Positions 63,301 through 63,794 are shown, counted from the first letter of the stretch. The stretch is 64,000 nt of DNA from Lepidostoma basale (GCA_022606425.2 JAHDVF020000896.1:250501-314500); one strand, 5' to 3'. Notes: generated by a model not told the origin, from the letters alone. Made by a program: numbers and translations.

Positions 63301-63343
63301 TACCCTGCCGACACGTCCTTTGCTGCATCGAGTGTGCCGAGAG
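9255..63343 (+). CDS. dnr1: Defense repressor 1 / MYLIP-like FERM-RING E3 ligase (partial)
   Basis: Six spliced segments: 9255-9341, 57420-57743, 58202-58692, 60882-61098, 61856-62053, 63216-63343, all with GT-AG borders and one continuous frame of 481 complete codons. The order is FERM F1 (residues 1 to about 80), F2, a linker with an insect-type insertion, FERM F3 (about 280-400), then the start of a C3HC4 RING (C455, C458, C470, H472, C475/C476, C479). The exon junctions read through in the MYLIP order: ECLEK|VCEYLG, LIAQ|AEVGDY, RDLK|GTIVS. In Drosophila Dnr1 restrains the caspase Dredd in IMD immunity; vertebrate MYLIP ubiquitinates lipoprotein receptors. The final RING cysteines and the stop lie past the window. 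Intron 1 spans 48 kb. Confidence 0.92.
9342..10160. other. Start of intron 1, nothing recognised
   Basis: AT-rich. No match to the repeat families of this window. Splicing or transcription signals of dnr1 may lie here but none stands out. Confidence 0.5.
10165..10415 (+). mobile_element. LINE-J 3' end
   Basis: About 250 bp align with 12330-12605: TCCCTTCACACC, CACAAGCGCCCGAAATCGAT, CTTCAGAGGAACACTCC and the Met-Phe-Pro-Ser end. The frame reads [14 protein letters not shown] in part. Confidence 0.65.
10550..10737 (-). mobile_element. LINE-B (RTE-like) 3' end
   Basis: The minus strand reads [21 protein letters not shown] and [11 protein letters not shown] with few breaks, one of the better-kept RTE ends in the window. 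Confidence 0.75.
10740..11040. other. AT-rich, nothing recognised
   Basis: Holds an 81-codon frame at 10892-11137 with no family resemblance; its end is LINE-C sequence, so it is not a gene. Confidence 0.4.
11041..11250 (-). mobile_element. LINE-C 3' end
   Basis: Reverse of the 52515-52885 copy: GTCCTGTCACACCTCCG, TGGTGCATAGGGCCTCAAGG, then the CGCATGCCTGAT block and the CTGCAGGGTTCTTCTCCAG block. Confidence 0.7.
11255..12040. other. AT-rich, nothing recognised
   Basis: Several short frames and no recognisable product. Low-complexity T runs at 11296-11304 and 11541-11550. Confidence 0.4.
12330..12605 (+). mobile_element. LINE-J 3' end inside LINE-A
   Basis: Longest LINE-J tail here; the frame reads [19 protein letters not shown] and then [12 protein letters not shown] before a stop. 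Its 3' end carries AACCTCTGTAAGCCAGAA. Confidence 0.7.
12735..13088 (+). mobile_element. LINE-H C-terminus with 3' tail, inside LINE-A
   Basis: The open frame ends at 12959 and holds [20 protein letters not shown], then [13 protein letters not shown] and [15 protein letters not shown], the usual short C-terminal block of an insect LINE protein. The tail is TGATTTGATTTGATT. A TTCAT pentamer on both sides may be its target duplication. Confidence 0.7.
13156..13545. other. Nothing recognised
   Basis: AT-rich unique-looking sequence between two LINE-A copies. Confidence 0.4.
13550..13975 (-). mobile_element. LINE-A copy with tail
   Basis: Reversed tail CTAACTAACCATCACGCCGTC, then the complete 3' block up to the MRSLRRMCG region. 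A 116-codon frame lies on the opposite strand to the element's coding sense. Confidence 0.7.
13995..14430 (+). mobile_element. LINE-A copy, opposite orientation
   Basis: Runs from the GGTTGGTGCTGGGAACA-like stretch to GGCGTGATGATTATTTAG. With its neighbour at 13550 it forms a tail-out inverted pair. Confidence 0.65.
14437..14740 (-). mobile_element. LINE-B (RTE-like) 3' end, well kept
   Basis: An uninterrupted minus-strand frame of 83 codons has [28 protein letters not shown] and [11 protein letters not shown]. It is among the least damaged RTE ends in the window. Confidence 0.8.
14745..15425. other. Unique-looking stretch with a small frame
   Basis: A 66-codon frame at 14918-15118 starts with a hydrophobic segment [15 protein letters not shown] and ends with two RDDS/RDDT units. 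No family match and no splice context; it is probably chance. Confidence 0.3.
15430..15850 (-). mobile_element. LINE-A copy with a long open frame
   Basis: A 145-codon minus-strand frame covers [17 protein letters not shown], then [39 protein letters not shown] and [12 protein letters not shown] small internal deletion joins RIPKKGSL. Tail AACTAACTAAC. Confidence 0.75.
15838..16065 (+). mobile_element. LINE-A fragment
   Basis: From VYVNDVN to the GGCGTGATAGTTTATTG end. Several indels; back to back with the previous copy. Confidence 0.6.
16066..17098. other. AT-rich, nothing recognised
   Basis: About 1 kb without a credible frame, RNA gene or known repeat from this window. Confidence 0.45.
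17100..17240 (-). repeat. LINE-like tail shared with 57100-57255
   Basis: AAGAAACGTCTTCATCC..CTGTCTCTGGCCG and CAGTCTGCCAAGACACCATC recur in diverged form near 57115-57210. Probably the end of one LINE family. Confidence 0.45.
17460..17652 (-). mobile_element. LINE C-terminus fragment
   Basis: The minus strand reads [20 protein letters not shown], then [34 protein letters not shown], a standard LINE C-terminal pattern (PLGRPR and DRxxWR). The family is not one of those lettered here, except perhaps F. Confidence 0.6.
17660..18058. other. Nothing recognised
   Basis: AT-rich; no frame or repeat noted. Confidence 0.4.
18064..18296. mobile_element. 233-bp fold-back MITE with TTAA flanks
   Basis: Outer arms (18064-18095 and 18266-18296) begin AAGGCGGGCCACACTGTGGA. 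Inner arms of 57 bp (18107-18163 and 18188-18244) are perfect reverse complements. TTAA stands on both sides (18060-18063 and 18297-18300), as for piggyBac-type target sites. No coding capacity. Perfect pairing of the inner arms suggests a recent insertion. Confidence 0.8.
18440..19140 (+). repeat. Repeat I, copy 2, split by LINE-H
   Basis: Left part 18440-18770 and right part 19001-19140 flank a LINE-H insert. A frame at 18619-18855 reads [20 protein letters not shown], then [17 protein letters not shown]. The right part shares the block near CTGGACAGTCAAATGACCC with 2950-3000. Family unknown; it resembles a LINE-derived sequence. Confidence 0.5.
18771..19000 (-). mobile_element. LINE-H 3' end inside Repeat I
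   Basis: Starts with the reversed tail AAATCAACTCAAATCAG, then matches the non-coding and C-terminal parts of 12735-13088 in reverse. Confidence 0.65.
19145..19790. other. Nothing recognised
   Basis: Contains a CG-rich patch at 19370-19460. No gene or repeat assigned. Confidence 0.4.
19794..19947 (-). mobile_element. SINE-like element with LINE-A tail, copy 1
   Basis: Tail (CTAA)n, then CCATCACGCC, the GGTAGGCAGAAAGAATGG box, then GATGCGGCACTCCAGCC, TTTTGCCCTCGCGGGAAACG and GGGTTGCGAATCTCATCGCC. The last four blocks form a head absent from LINE-A and shared with 47956-48098 and 61348-61505. Confidence 0.65.
20117..20370 (+). mobile_element. LINE-A copy, internally deleted
   Basis: Covers [24 protein letters not shown] and then jumps to the GGACATATGGA and GGCGTGATGG ends; most of the middle is missing. 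Confidence 0.6.
20371..21185. other. AT-rich, nothing recognised
   Basis: Short frames only; no repeat match. Confidence 0.4.
21190..21530. promoter_or_regulatory. GC-rich island with two CACGTG boxes
   Basis: About 340 bp of CG-rich sequence in an AT-rich intron. CACGTG lies at 21374-21379 (inside the palindrome GAGCACGTGCTC) and at 21461-21466, both followed by TCAC. Frames on both strands are open for 80-100 codons, which GC-rich DNA permits by chance. It could be an alternative dnr1 promoter, an enhancer or a foreign fragment; this is inference. Confidence 0.35.
21795..21960 (-). mobile_element. LINE-A fragment
   Basis: Starts with a degraded tail ACTAACTGACTTACTAAAC; then the CATGCTCTCCTTGGCC and CACTCACACTG blocks. 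Confidence 0.6.
21965..22078 (+). mobile_element. LINE-E 3' non-coding end
   Basis: AACACGTCTTAATGCGCCCT, GAGGTGATTATAT, then ACGGCGCTTTAAAAG and an ATATTATT tail. No coding part left. Confidence 0.65.
22183..22345 (-). mobile_element. LINE-A 3' fragment
   Basis: Reversed AAACAAACAAACC tail variant, CATCACGCCGTTTCGCCGCA, then the CACGCACGTCGATTCC block. Confidence 0.6.
22365..22745 (+). mobile_element. LINE-E 3' end with (ATT)n tail
   Basis: Codes diverged [12 protein letters not shown], then [20 protein letters not shown] and [16 protein letters not shown], followed by the non-coding end and ATTATTATTATT. The coding block is about 90% like 28150-28530 by eye. Confidence 0.75.
22835..22878. 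repeat. Perfect 20-bp inverted repeat
   Basis: TTTTATGTACGAGTTATTTT at 22835-22854 and its exact complement at 22859-22878, with a 4-nt loop. It could be a small hairpin or a remnant of a fold-back element. Confidence 0.7.
22880..23605. other. Unique-looking stretch with GC-rich patch
   Basis: 23085-23285 is CG-rich with overlapping frames on both strands, none with a known family. A TCCAAAGTCC word also seen at 25961 lies at 23102. No gene call is justified. Confidence 0.35.
23610..23945 (+). mobile_element. LINE-A copy
   Basis: Covers [26 protein letters not shown] with a stop, [19 protein letters not shown], and the GGCGTGATGATTTG end. Confidence 0.65.
23950..24670. other. AT-rich with LINE-A crumbs
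   Basis: Short LINE-A-like scraps near 24250-24285 and 24555-24600; otherwise unassigned. Confidence 0.4.
24671..24790 (-). mobile_element. LINE-H 3' non-coding end
   Basis: AAATCAAATCAGTTTATTTC, then the GGCATCTATTGAGAACAGG block and the CCAGAAACGCAT end, in reverse of 12960-13088. Confidence 0.7.
24850..25030 (+). other. GC-rich patch ending in a donor-like site
   Basis: An 80-codon frame (24857-25099) and a GC-rich end just before GTAAGTACTT (GTAAGT at 25027-25032), a strong donor match. Compatible with an alternative non-coding or short coding first exon for dnr1, but there is no homology. Speculative. Confidence 0.2.
25141..25300 (+). mobile_element. tRNA-derived SINE, copy 1
   Basis: The head has a polymerase III A box TGGTCTAAGGG (25146-25156) and B box GTTCAATCC (25190-25198), 33 nt apart. 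Between them CTTGG-CTCCTAT-CCAGG folds as an anticodon arm with CCT (arginine-like). The acceptor stem does not pair, so it is not a working tRNA. The body CTATTTTCTGCTCATCTTGG recurs at 62170-62345. Confidence 0.65.
25425..25500. mobile_element. Single arm of the 3072 fold-back family
   Basis: TTGATAATGC joins directly to CATGTCATTC; then CATAAAATATAATAAAAATT and CTAGAAAAC, as in the right arm of 3072-3237. The GGCGAAA core has been deleted. Confidence 0.6.
25505..26030. other. Nothing recognised
   Basis: AT-rich; no frames of note. Confidence 0.4.
26035..26440 (-). mobile_element. LINE-A copy
   Basis: Reversed tail TTAACTAACTATCACGTCG, then the conserved blocks up to the CAGCTCCAAGCTTACT region. 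Several indels. Confidence 0.65.
26445..27275. other. Unassigned stretch
   Basis: Contains the hairpin listed at 26895-27000 and a short word shared in reverse with 31893-31930 at its left end. No gene. Confidence 0.4.
26895..27000. repeat. Inverted repeat, 25-bp arms
   Basis: TTTGTATACAAATACTTGTA ends at 26920; its complement TACAAGTATTTGTATACAAA starts at 26976. The arms are exact over 25 bp, with a 55-nt spacer. Possibly a small fold-back element. Confidence 0.65.
27278..27385. repeat. Repeat K, copy 1
   Basis: CTTAACCCAACCAATGACAG, GTCATAAGTCCTGTAAAC and CATCTTCGTCTCTATTGAG recur in the same order at 53797-53900. Identity not known. Confidence 0.6.
27390..28145. other. AT-rich, nothing recognised
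   Basis: A few short frames; none resembles a known protein. Confidence 0.4.
28150..28530 (+). mobile_element. LINE-E 3' coding end, well kept
   Basis: An 88-codon open frame reads [15 protein letters not shown], then [32 protein letters not shown] and [17 protein letters not shown]. The non-coding end stops short and no ATT tail remains. Confidence 0.75.
28535..29770. other. Long unassigned stretch
   Basis: About 1.2 kb, AT-rich. Frames at 28786-29103 (minus) and elsewhere have no recognisable motif. May be original intron sequence. Confidence 0.4.
29772..30368 (-). pseudogene. Transposase-like N-terminal frame split by LINE-A
   Basis: The frame starts at 30368 with [20 protein letters not shown] and includes [16 protein letters not shown] and NASKSAKN. 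It is interrupted by the LINE-A insert at 29865-30216. Ignoring the insert and one target duplication, the frame continues in phase as [11 protein letters not shown] and stops at 29772. The opening block resembles N-termini of uncharacterised, perhaps Mutator-like, transposon proteins of moths; this is from memory and uncertain. Most of the protein is missing. Confidence 0.4.
29865..30216 (+). mobile_element. LINE-A insertion with 11-bp target duplication
   Basis: TTCATATTTTT at 29854-29864 and 30217-30227 brackets the element exactly. The frame at 29909-30241 is open: [47 protein letters not shown]. The tail is (GTT)n, not (TTAG)n. Confidence 0.85.
30370..31175. other. AT-rich, nothing recognised
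   Basis: No credible frame or repeat. Confidence 0.4.
31178..31705 (+). mobile_element. LINE-A copy, longest
   Basis: About 530 bp, from [21 protein letters not shown] through [52 protein letters not shown] to [11 protein letters not shown]. The last 100 codons (31387-31689) are open. Tail GTTAGTTAGTTAA. Confidence 0.8.
31770..31868 (+). mobile_element. LINE-E 3' non-coding end with (ATT)n
   Basis: AACACGTCTTAATGCGCCCT to TTAGAATATTATTATTATTA. Confidence 0.7.
31870..32500. other. Unassigned stretch
   Basis: 31893-31930 shares a CG-rich 30-bp word (GGCGCAGCGGCGCCCTTTCG) in reverse with 26430-26470. No gene. Confidence 0.4.
32505..32815 (+). mobile_element. LINE-B 3' end
   Basis: Diverged version of 40375-40735 reversed: [14 protein letters not shown], then a stop, KWTRRLPT, and [11 protein letters not shown]. 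Ends in an A/G-rich tail. Confidence 0.7.
33020..33150. repeat. Repeat X, copy without insertion
   Basis: GATAGATTAGCTACC, CATATGTCACGAGAAT, CATCGATTTGGCTCGC and CTGTAATGATGTAAAGATC match, in order, 59195-59295 plus 59689-59705, but the LINE-A insert there is absent here. Confidence 0.65.
33155..33555. other. Nothing recognised
   Basis: AT-rich. Confidence 0.4.
33560..34430 (+). mobile_element. LINE-E, longest copy
   Basis: Frames give [54 protein letters not shown], then [33 protein letters not shown] and FGDR before a deletion. This set and order are typical of the C-terminal half of CR1/L2-group reverse transcriptases. Ends with GGCGCTCTATAAATTAT and TTATTATTATTAC. Confidence 0.8.
34435..35150. 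other. Unassigned stretch
   Basis: 34500-34800 is GC-richer, with short frames on both strands and no family match. Confidence 0.4.
35155..35620 (+). mobile_element. LINE-A copy
   Basis: From [20 protein letters not shown] through [14 protein letters not shown] and [17 protein letters not shown] to [11 protein letters not shown]. Many stops. Confidence 0.65.
35625..36065. other. Nothing recognised
   Basis: A 64-codon frame at 35812-36006 lacks any family features. Confidence 0.35.
36068..36172. repeat. Left copy of a ~100-bp direct repeat around LINE-E
   Basis: GTATTGTGGATTCACATTA, TTTTTTTACGAAT, GTAATAATTACACTCTTCA and GACATGTGTCAAATTTT recur at 36689-36790 with about six substitutions. 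Confidence 0.7.
36175..36688 (-). mobile_element. LINE-E insertion
   Basis: The minus strand reads [58 protein letters not shown] and [10 protein letters not shown] before a stop, with the ATT tail at its left end. The coding block is open for 115 codons (36279-36626). Confidence 0.8.
36689..36790. repeat. Right copy of the direct repeat around LINE-E
   Basis: Begins exactly where the LINE-E 5' truncation ends (CCAGTGG|AGTATTGTGG). About 6% diverged from the left copy. Confidence 0.7.
36925..37350 (-). mobile_element. LINE-A copy with tail
   Basis: CTTACTAACTAACTAACCATC, then all the conserved blocks in reverse to CACCATTGTGCACTGCCATC. Confidence 0.7.
37355..37656. other. Nothing recognised
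   Basis: Left flank of the piggyBac element; two diverged copies of an ACTCATGAGTCAATTTAATTG-like word at 37440-37475. Confidence 0.4.
37661..39370 (-). mobile_element. piggyBac element, internally deleted, TTAA-flanked
   Basis: 1710 bp between TTAA at 37657-37660 and 39371-39374. The terminal inverted repeats are CACATTGTTTTCGGG on the left and, complemented, CACAATGTTGTCGGG on the right (13 of 15 match). Near the right end ACGTTTCCCG occurs twice and ACGTTACCCG once, like subterminal transposase sites. The transposase gene inside is 5' truncated and broken. Confidence 0.85.
37984..39085 (-). pseudogene. piggyBac transposase, truncated and broken
   Basis: DDE_Tnp_1_7 domain. The three catalytic aspartates of the family are all visible: in [22 protein letters not shown] and KGVDRADQ. 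A cysteine-rich C-terminal finger ([20 protein letters not shown], then [10 protein letters not shown]) follows and ends at 37984. Damage: the N-terminal part (by family length some 250-300 residues) is absent upstream of 39085; a TAG stop at 38492-38494 follows ESHNID; a one-base frameshift near 38136 separates the finger from the rest. No target preference beyond TTAA is seen. Confidence 0.85.
39510..39805 (+). mobile_element. LINE-A copy, 3' 90 codons open
   Basis: From [20 protein letters not shown] through [20 protein letters not shown] to [11 protein letters not shown], then (GTTA)n. It follows the piggyBac element by 140 bp. Confidence 0.75.
39810..40092 (-). mobile_element. LINE C-terminus fragment
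   Basis: The minus strand reads [19 protein letters not shown] and YPDITAF, with a decayed DANSRSESS region before it. RTE-like pattern. Confidence 0.5.
40095..40370. other. Nothing recognised
   Basis: AT-rich spacer. Confidence 0.4.
40375..40735 (-). mobile_element. LINE-B 3' end, well kept
   Basis: A 111-codon minus-strand frame: [58 protein letters not shown], then an RLRKKKK end encoded by the A/G-rich tail. Confidence 0.75.
40740..41640. other. Unassigned stretch
   Basis: Possible LINE remnants at 41160-41340, too decayed to name. No gene. Confidence 0.35.
41650..42060 (-). mobile_element. LINE-B (RTE-like) 3' end
   Basis: The minus strand reads [20 protein letters not shown], then [33 protein letters not shown] and [15 protein letters not shown]; upstream [10 protein letters not shown] at about 42005-42045. 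Confidence 0.7.
42065..42535. other. Nothing recognised
   Basis: AT-rich, short frames only. Confidence 0.4.
42540..42955 (-). mobile_element. LINE-J C-terminal coding end
   Basis: The minus strand reads [20 protein letters not shown], then [40 protein letters not shown] and ends PHSQ. This is the more upstream part of the family whose tails lie at 10165, 12330 and 43985. Jockey-group resemblance; clade not certain. Confidence 0.7.
42960..43400. other. Nothing recognised
   Basis: AT-rich. Confidence 0.4.
43405..43530 (-). mobile_element. LINE-A 3' fragment
   Basis: ACTAGCTATCTAACCATCAC, then GGTAGACACAGAGGATGG and the CTTGGGCTTCATC block. Confidence 0.6.
43575..43950 (+). mobile_element. 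LINE-A copy, 80 codons open
   Basis: [58 protein letters not shown], then a deletion and the GGCGTAATGG end with (TTAG)n. It is closely similar to 53905-54225. Confidence 0.75.
43985..44105 (+). mobile_element. LINE-J 3' tail
   Basis: CACCTTCCAACAATGTTCCC, CAGACGTAAGAGGAATAGCC, GCTGAACCTCGGTAATTCAG. Confidence 0.65.
44120..44225. repeat. GGCGAAAC-core repeat, copy
   Basis: TTGTTTCGAAAGCC and then CAGCAGCGTTATGGCGAAAC followed by CTAATAAAAC. Arms are poor; only the core pattern remains. Confidence 0.45.
44230..44412 (-). mobile_element. LINE-A tail scraps around another LINE end
   Basis: CTAACTAAATAACCATAA and AATAACCATCACGCCGTCTC, separated by about 110 bp with a GAGAGAGA run and a GAGGCCAAGTCCCACCACC block typical of LINE tails. 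Confidence 0.45.
44415..44938. other. Unassigned, with a hydrophobic frame
   Basis: A 96-codon frame (44456-44746) is hydrophobic but has no family signature or splice context. Not called as a gene. Confidence 0.35.
44941..45376 (+). mobile_element. LINE-D 3' end
   Basis: [85 protein letters not shown], with one stop after RMIAG. The tail is a GAAGAAGAAG run. Only copy of this family noticed here. Confidence 0.75.
45380..45950. other. Nothing recognised
   Basis: A 110-codon frame (45573-45905) has no recognisable features. Confidence 0.35.
45955..46400 (+). mobile_element. LINE-A copy, decayed
   Basis: [28 protein letters not shown], then a short version of the 3' block and GGCGTGATGGTTTTTTG. 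Confidence 0.6.
46430..46690 (-). mobile_element. LINE-G 3' end
   Basis: Reverse frame gives [10 protein letters not shown] with breaks; the GTAGATTCCCAGTT and GGTGGTCTGCCCGG blocks recur at 54815-55110. Confidence 0.55.
46700..47950. other. Long AT-rich stretch, nothing recognised
   Basis: About 1.25 kb with no repeat assignment; may be old intron sequence. Confidence 0.4.
47956..48098 (+). mobile_element. SINE-like element with LINE-A tail, copy 2
   Basis: GGCGACGAGGTTCGCAACCC, CACCGCGTCTCCCGCGGGGC, GGATGGAGTGCCGCATC, then the LINE-A end CCATTCTTTCTGCCTACCC, GGCGTGATGG and (TTAG)n. Confidence 0.7.
48230..48312. repeat. GGCGAAAC-core repeat, copy
   Basis: AGTCTGTCGATGCCAGCTAA, CTTGGCGAAACCGGTC and GAAATAAAGACA match 61600-61655. 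A weak partner arm AATAACCATTTT lies near 48128. Confidence 0.6.
48332..48566 (+). mobile_element. LINE-A insertion with 12-bp target duplication
   Basis: TATATTTAATTA at 48320-48331 and 48567-48578. The copy is 235 bp, strongly 5' truncated, with [10 protein letters not shown] and the complete 3' end GCCGTGATGGTTAGTTAG. Confidence 0.85.
48655..48765. repeat. GGCGAAAC-core repeat, copy
   Basis: CCTGATGATGCCAATACAGA, TTGGCGAAACTGATATTACG. Arms diverged. Confidence 0.45.
48770..50430. other. Long stretch with two GC-rich patches
   Basis: 49300-49540 and 49965-50265 are GC-richer than the surroundings, with frames on both strands (for example 49283-49546 and 49940-50206) but no family match. 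They may be conserved regulatory DNA of dnr1 intron 1; a comparison between species would decide. Confidence 0.35.
50433..50630. mobile_element. Fold-back element, GGCGAAAC core
   Basis: Left arm TATCACAATTTAT, GCGACAGCTGTTTAACAAGC; right arm GCTTGGCGAAACAGCTGTC and AAATTGTGATATTTTAC. The arms align in reverse over about 70 bp with gaps. Confidence 0.6.
50745..50830. repeat. Short tandem repeat, three units
   Basis: GGTACTCGTAATTAGAAGGT recurs about every 30 bp, separated by variants of GTAGGTTAGGTG/GTAGGCAGGTA. Confidence 0.75.
50850..51205. other. GC-rich patch, unassigned
   Basis: CG-rich around 50930-51010, with GGGGGG. No frame worth calling. Confidence 0.35.
51215..51490 (+). mobile_element. 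LINE-A copy, decayed and without 3' end
   Basis: [13 protein letters not shown] frames and the CTAAGGCGCATGTGTGACAG block, then CAGGAAGACCGAGGAAAACA. Many deletions. Confidence 0.55.
51495..52510. other. Nothing recognised
   Basis: About 1 kb of AT-rich sequence. 51595-51690 has a purine-rich stretch like a LINE tail, but it is not assignable. Confidence 0.35.
52513..52885 (+). mobile_element. LINE-C 3' end
   Basis: [54 protein letters not shown], then a frameshifted end GGTGTGACAGGACA and an A/G-rich tail. Confidence 0.75.
52935..53275 (+). mobile_element. LINE-A copy, 84 codons open
   Basis: [58 protein letters not shown], then a stop, and GACGGTGTGATGG with (TTAG)n. Confidence 0.75.
53280..53790. 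other. Nothing recognised
   Basis: AT-rich, with a (TA)n run at 53752-53763. Confidence 0.4.
53797..53900. repeat. Repeat K, copy 2
   Basis: Same order of blocks as 27278-27385; the copies differ most in the middle. Confidence 0.6.
53905..54335 (+). mobile_element. LINE-A copy and a second scrap
   Basis: [55 protein letters not shown], then broken; 54265-54335 repeats a GGAAGACCGAGAAAACGTGG block. Confidence 0.65.
54340..54465 (-). mobile_element. LINE-A 3' fragment
   Basis: AACTAACCATCACGCCATTT, GGATAGGCAGAGAGGATGG, CTCTCGGGCCTCTTCTAC. Confidence 0.65.
54470..54810. other. Nothing recognised
   Basis: AT-rich. Confidence 0.4.
54815..55110 (-). mobile_element. LINE-G 3' end
   Basis: The minus strand reads [19 protein letters not shown] after a PPG; aligns with 46430-46690 over most of its length. 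Confidence 0.6.
55235..55330 (-). mobile_element. LINE-H C-terminal fragment, diverged
   Basis: CGACCTCCGAGGCGACCCG and CATTGGCAGGTTTGTTCTG match LINE-H in reverse at lower identity than the other copies. Confidence 0.5.
55335..56680. other. Mostly unassigned; LINE-G-like scrap
   Basis: 55585-55860 contains a CTTCTCCTTTGCCTCCCTCA block also found at 46560. The rest (55870-56680) is AT-rich with no call. Confidence 0.4.
56687..56825. mobile_element. Fold-back element, GGCGAAAC core
   Basis: Left arm AAACATCTGTTTTCTAAATG, ATGGAAATGACACGTTTCACC; right arm CATGGCGAAATATAATTAAA, CTTCTAGAAAACAGATGTTT. Same family as 3072-3237; the right core has lost some bases. Confidence 0.65.
56830..57012 (+). 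mobile_element. LINE-F C-terminus
   Basis: Frame [20 protein letters not shown], then [33 protein letters not shown] and a stop. Standard LINE end with PxGRP and DRxxW. Confidence 0.7.
57100..57255 (-). repeat. LINE-like tail shared with 17100-17240
   Basis: AAAAGAAACGTCTCCATCCC, CTGTCTCTAGCCG and CAGTTTGCCACGGCACCATC. Lies about 165 bp before dnr1 exon 2. Confidence 0.45.
57420..57743 (+). CDS. dnr1: dnr1 exon 2 (FERM F1/F2)
   Basis: [20 protein letters not shown] to [11 protein letters not shown], 108 codons, phase 0 on both sides. Very GC-rich compared with the intron. Contains SWANLRNPL and [19 protein letters not shown], matching the F1-F2 link of MYLIP. A short Pro/Gly/Ala-rich insert follows the first block. 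Confidence 0.93.
57765..57872 (-). mobile_element. LINE-A 3' fragment in dnr1 intron 2
   Basis: ACTAACTAACAATCATGCCG tail end, then CATACATCGTTTCATGCACG. Confidence 0.7.
57874..58165 (-). mobile_element. LINE-H 3' end in dnr1 intron 2
   Basis: TCAAATCAAATCAGTTTATT to CCAGAGGCAGGTTGGTTCTG. With the LINE-A piece it fills about 400 of the 458 bp of this intron. Confidence 0.75.
58202..58692 (+). CDS. dnr1: dnr1 exon 3 (FERM F2 and linker)
   Basis: [20 protein letters not shown] to GEQENEIQ plus two bases. [20 protein letters not shown] and [10 protein letters not shown] follow the MYLIP F2 pattern. Between FFCKPP and [13 protein letters not shown] lie about 50 residues rich in Ser, Gly and Cys that vertebrate MYLIP lacks. 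Donor AAAG|GTACG, phase 2. Confidence 0.93.
58735..58880 (-). mobile_element. LINE-E fragment in dnr1 intron 3
   Basis: The minus strand reads [15 protein letters not shown] with changes, then the ATAAAATGCTCCATTTTATG region; matches 36240-36420. Confidence 0.6.
58970..59070 (-). mobile_element. LINE-A fragment in dnr1 intron 3
   Basis: GTGACCCGCCTATTGTTCTA, ATCCTGACAAATCTCC, TTCCGACTTCGAACATAGCC. Confidence 0.55.
59195..59705. repeat. Repeat X, copy carrying a LINE-A insertion
   Basis: ATAGATTGGCTACC, GCATGTCATGAGAAT, CATTGATTTGGCTCATTCTG match 33055-33130; the sequence resumes after the insert with TAAAGAGATATTCAAC. Confidence 0.65.
59296..59676 (+). mobile_element. LINE-A insertion with 12-bp target duplication
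   Basis: TGTAATGATGTA at 59284-59295 and 59677-59688. KIKKGSLR, a stop, [38 protein letters not shown], then GGCGTGATGGTCAG and (TTAG)n. Confidence 0.88.
59710..60405. other. Nothing recognised (dnr1 intron 3)
   Basis: AT-rich. Confidence 0.4.
60410..60505 (+). mobile_element. LINE fragment (RTE-like)
   Basis: Frame [17 protein letters not shown], the usual RTE block before the C-terminal domain. Confidence 0.6.
60530..60850 (-). mobile_element. LINE-C internal fragment before exon 4
   Basis: The minus strand reads [59 protein letters not shown]. It ends about 30 bp before the exon 4 acceptor. Confidence 0.75.
60882..61098 (+). CDS. dnr1: dnr1 exon 4 (FERM F3)
   Basis: Enters in phase 2 and completes a serine codon with exon 3: then [60 protein letters not shown]. 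The polypyrimidine tract TTTTTTTTTTCTTTTAG is strong. FKMxSxRxASxLYRAxTExHAFY is the MYLIP F3 pattern, with [20 protein letters not shown] here. Confidence 0.94.
61102..61335. other. Start of dnr1 intron 4
   Basis: AT-rich, nothing recognised. Confidence 0.4.
61348..61505 (+). mobile_element. SINE-like element with LINE-A tail, copy 3, complete
   Basis: 158 bp, bracketed by AGGTTTTTTAAG at 61336-61347 and 61506-61517. Head TGGCGATGAGGTTCGCAACC and CACCGCGTCTCCCGCGGAG; LINE-A-derived end GTGACAGTCCATTCTTTC, GGGGAGACGGCGTGATGG, (TTAG)n. The duplication shows it moved as a unit. Confidence 0.85.
61513..61668. mobile_element. Fold-back element with GCGAAAC-like core
   Basis: Left arm TTAAGAATTGCTTCCACTTT, TGTCTTTATTT; right arm AAATAAAGACACGTGGAAGT, TATTCTTAA, nearly exact complements over 30 bp. 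Core CGATGCCAGTTAACGTGACG AAAC. The SINE-like element sits at its left edge. Confidence 0.7.
61762..61820. repeat. Single fold-back arm near exon 5 acceptor
   Basis: CATTTGATAACGCCATAGCA, AGGCGAAATATGTCACTCCC, as in the right arm of 56687-56825; ends about 40 bp before exon 5. Confidence 0.55.
61856..62053 (+). CDS. dnr1: dnr1 exon 5 (end of FERM F3)
   Basis: [40 protein letters not shown], then a low-complexity Ala/Thr/Pro/His linker to HCTADCK. 66 codons, phase 0 at both ends. [25 protein letters not shown] is a MYLIP hallmark. Confidence 0.94.
62165..62345 (+). mobile_element. tRNA-derived SINE, copy 2, diverged
   Basis: ATGGCCTAGGAAATTTAACG, CTTGCATCTCATCCAG, then CTATTTTCTGCTTATATTGG and AGATTG follow 25141-25300 along the whole length. 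The B box is degraded. Confidence 0.6.
62465..62710 (+). mobile_element. LINE-A copy in dnr1 intron 5
   Basis: [20 protein letters not shown] and [20 protein letters not shown] with small changes, a deletion in the VCQDR block, then GGCGTGATGGTTTGTTGCTG and (GTT)n. Confidence 0.7.
62715..63210. other. Rest of dnr1 intron 5
   Basis: AT-rich; a CG-containing block at 62955-62990. Nothing recognised. Confidence 0.4.
63216..63343 (+). CDS. dnr1: dnr1 exon 6 (first part of RING finger)
   Basis: [42 protein letters not shown] plus two bases. Zinc ligands CxxC, CxH, CC and xxC are in place. Donor AGAG|GTGAGA. The CPxC half of the RING must be in the next exon, outside the window. Confidence 0.92.
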
Positions 63344-63354
63344 GTGAGACACTA

Positions 63355-63790
63355 AACTAACTAACTATCTAACTAACCCTCACGCCATCACCAGAAAGAA
63401 TAGACTGTCACACTGTTCTTTTCTGATATCCATCTCACTTCTTCAAAATACATCTGACACGCACGTTGATTTCTCTGACTCCTCACGTGGCCTTCGTTTA
63501 ATATTTGATTGATTCTATTGTGCCATGTTTTCCTCACATCACATTGTTAATATATACTTTCTTTCCATATGTCCGAACCATCTTGATAACCCTTTCATTA
63601 TTTCGTTCATAACACTTTCATTCACTTCTTATATTTATATTTGATACTCTATCATATAGAGATTTAGTAGAAATTCATCTAAGAAATTTTCTACTGCATT
63701 TATTCTACTTTCATCCTTCTTTCAAGGCAGTTCCTTGTTTTACTTCCATACACAAGGGTCGGTACAAGAACACCCATTGTGCACTGTTAG
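63355..63790 (-). mobile_element. LINE-A copy in dnr1 intron 6
   Basis: Tail ACTAACTAACTATCTAACTA, then CCTCACGCC and the conserved blocks in reverse to AACACCCATTGTGCACTG. It begins only 12 bp after the exon 6 donor. Confidence 0.7.
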
Positions 63791-63794
63791 AAAC

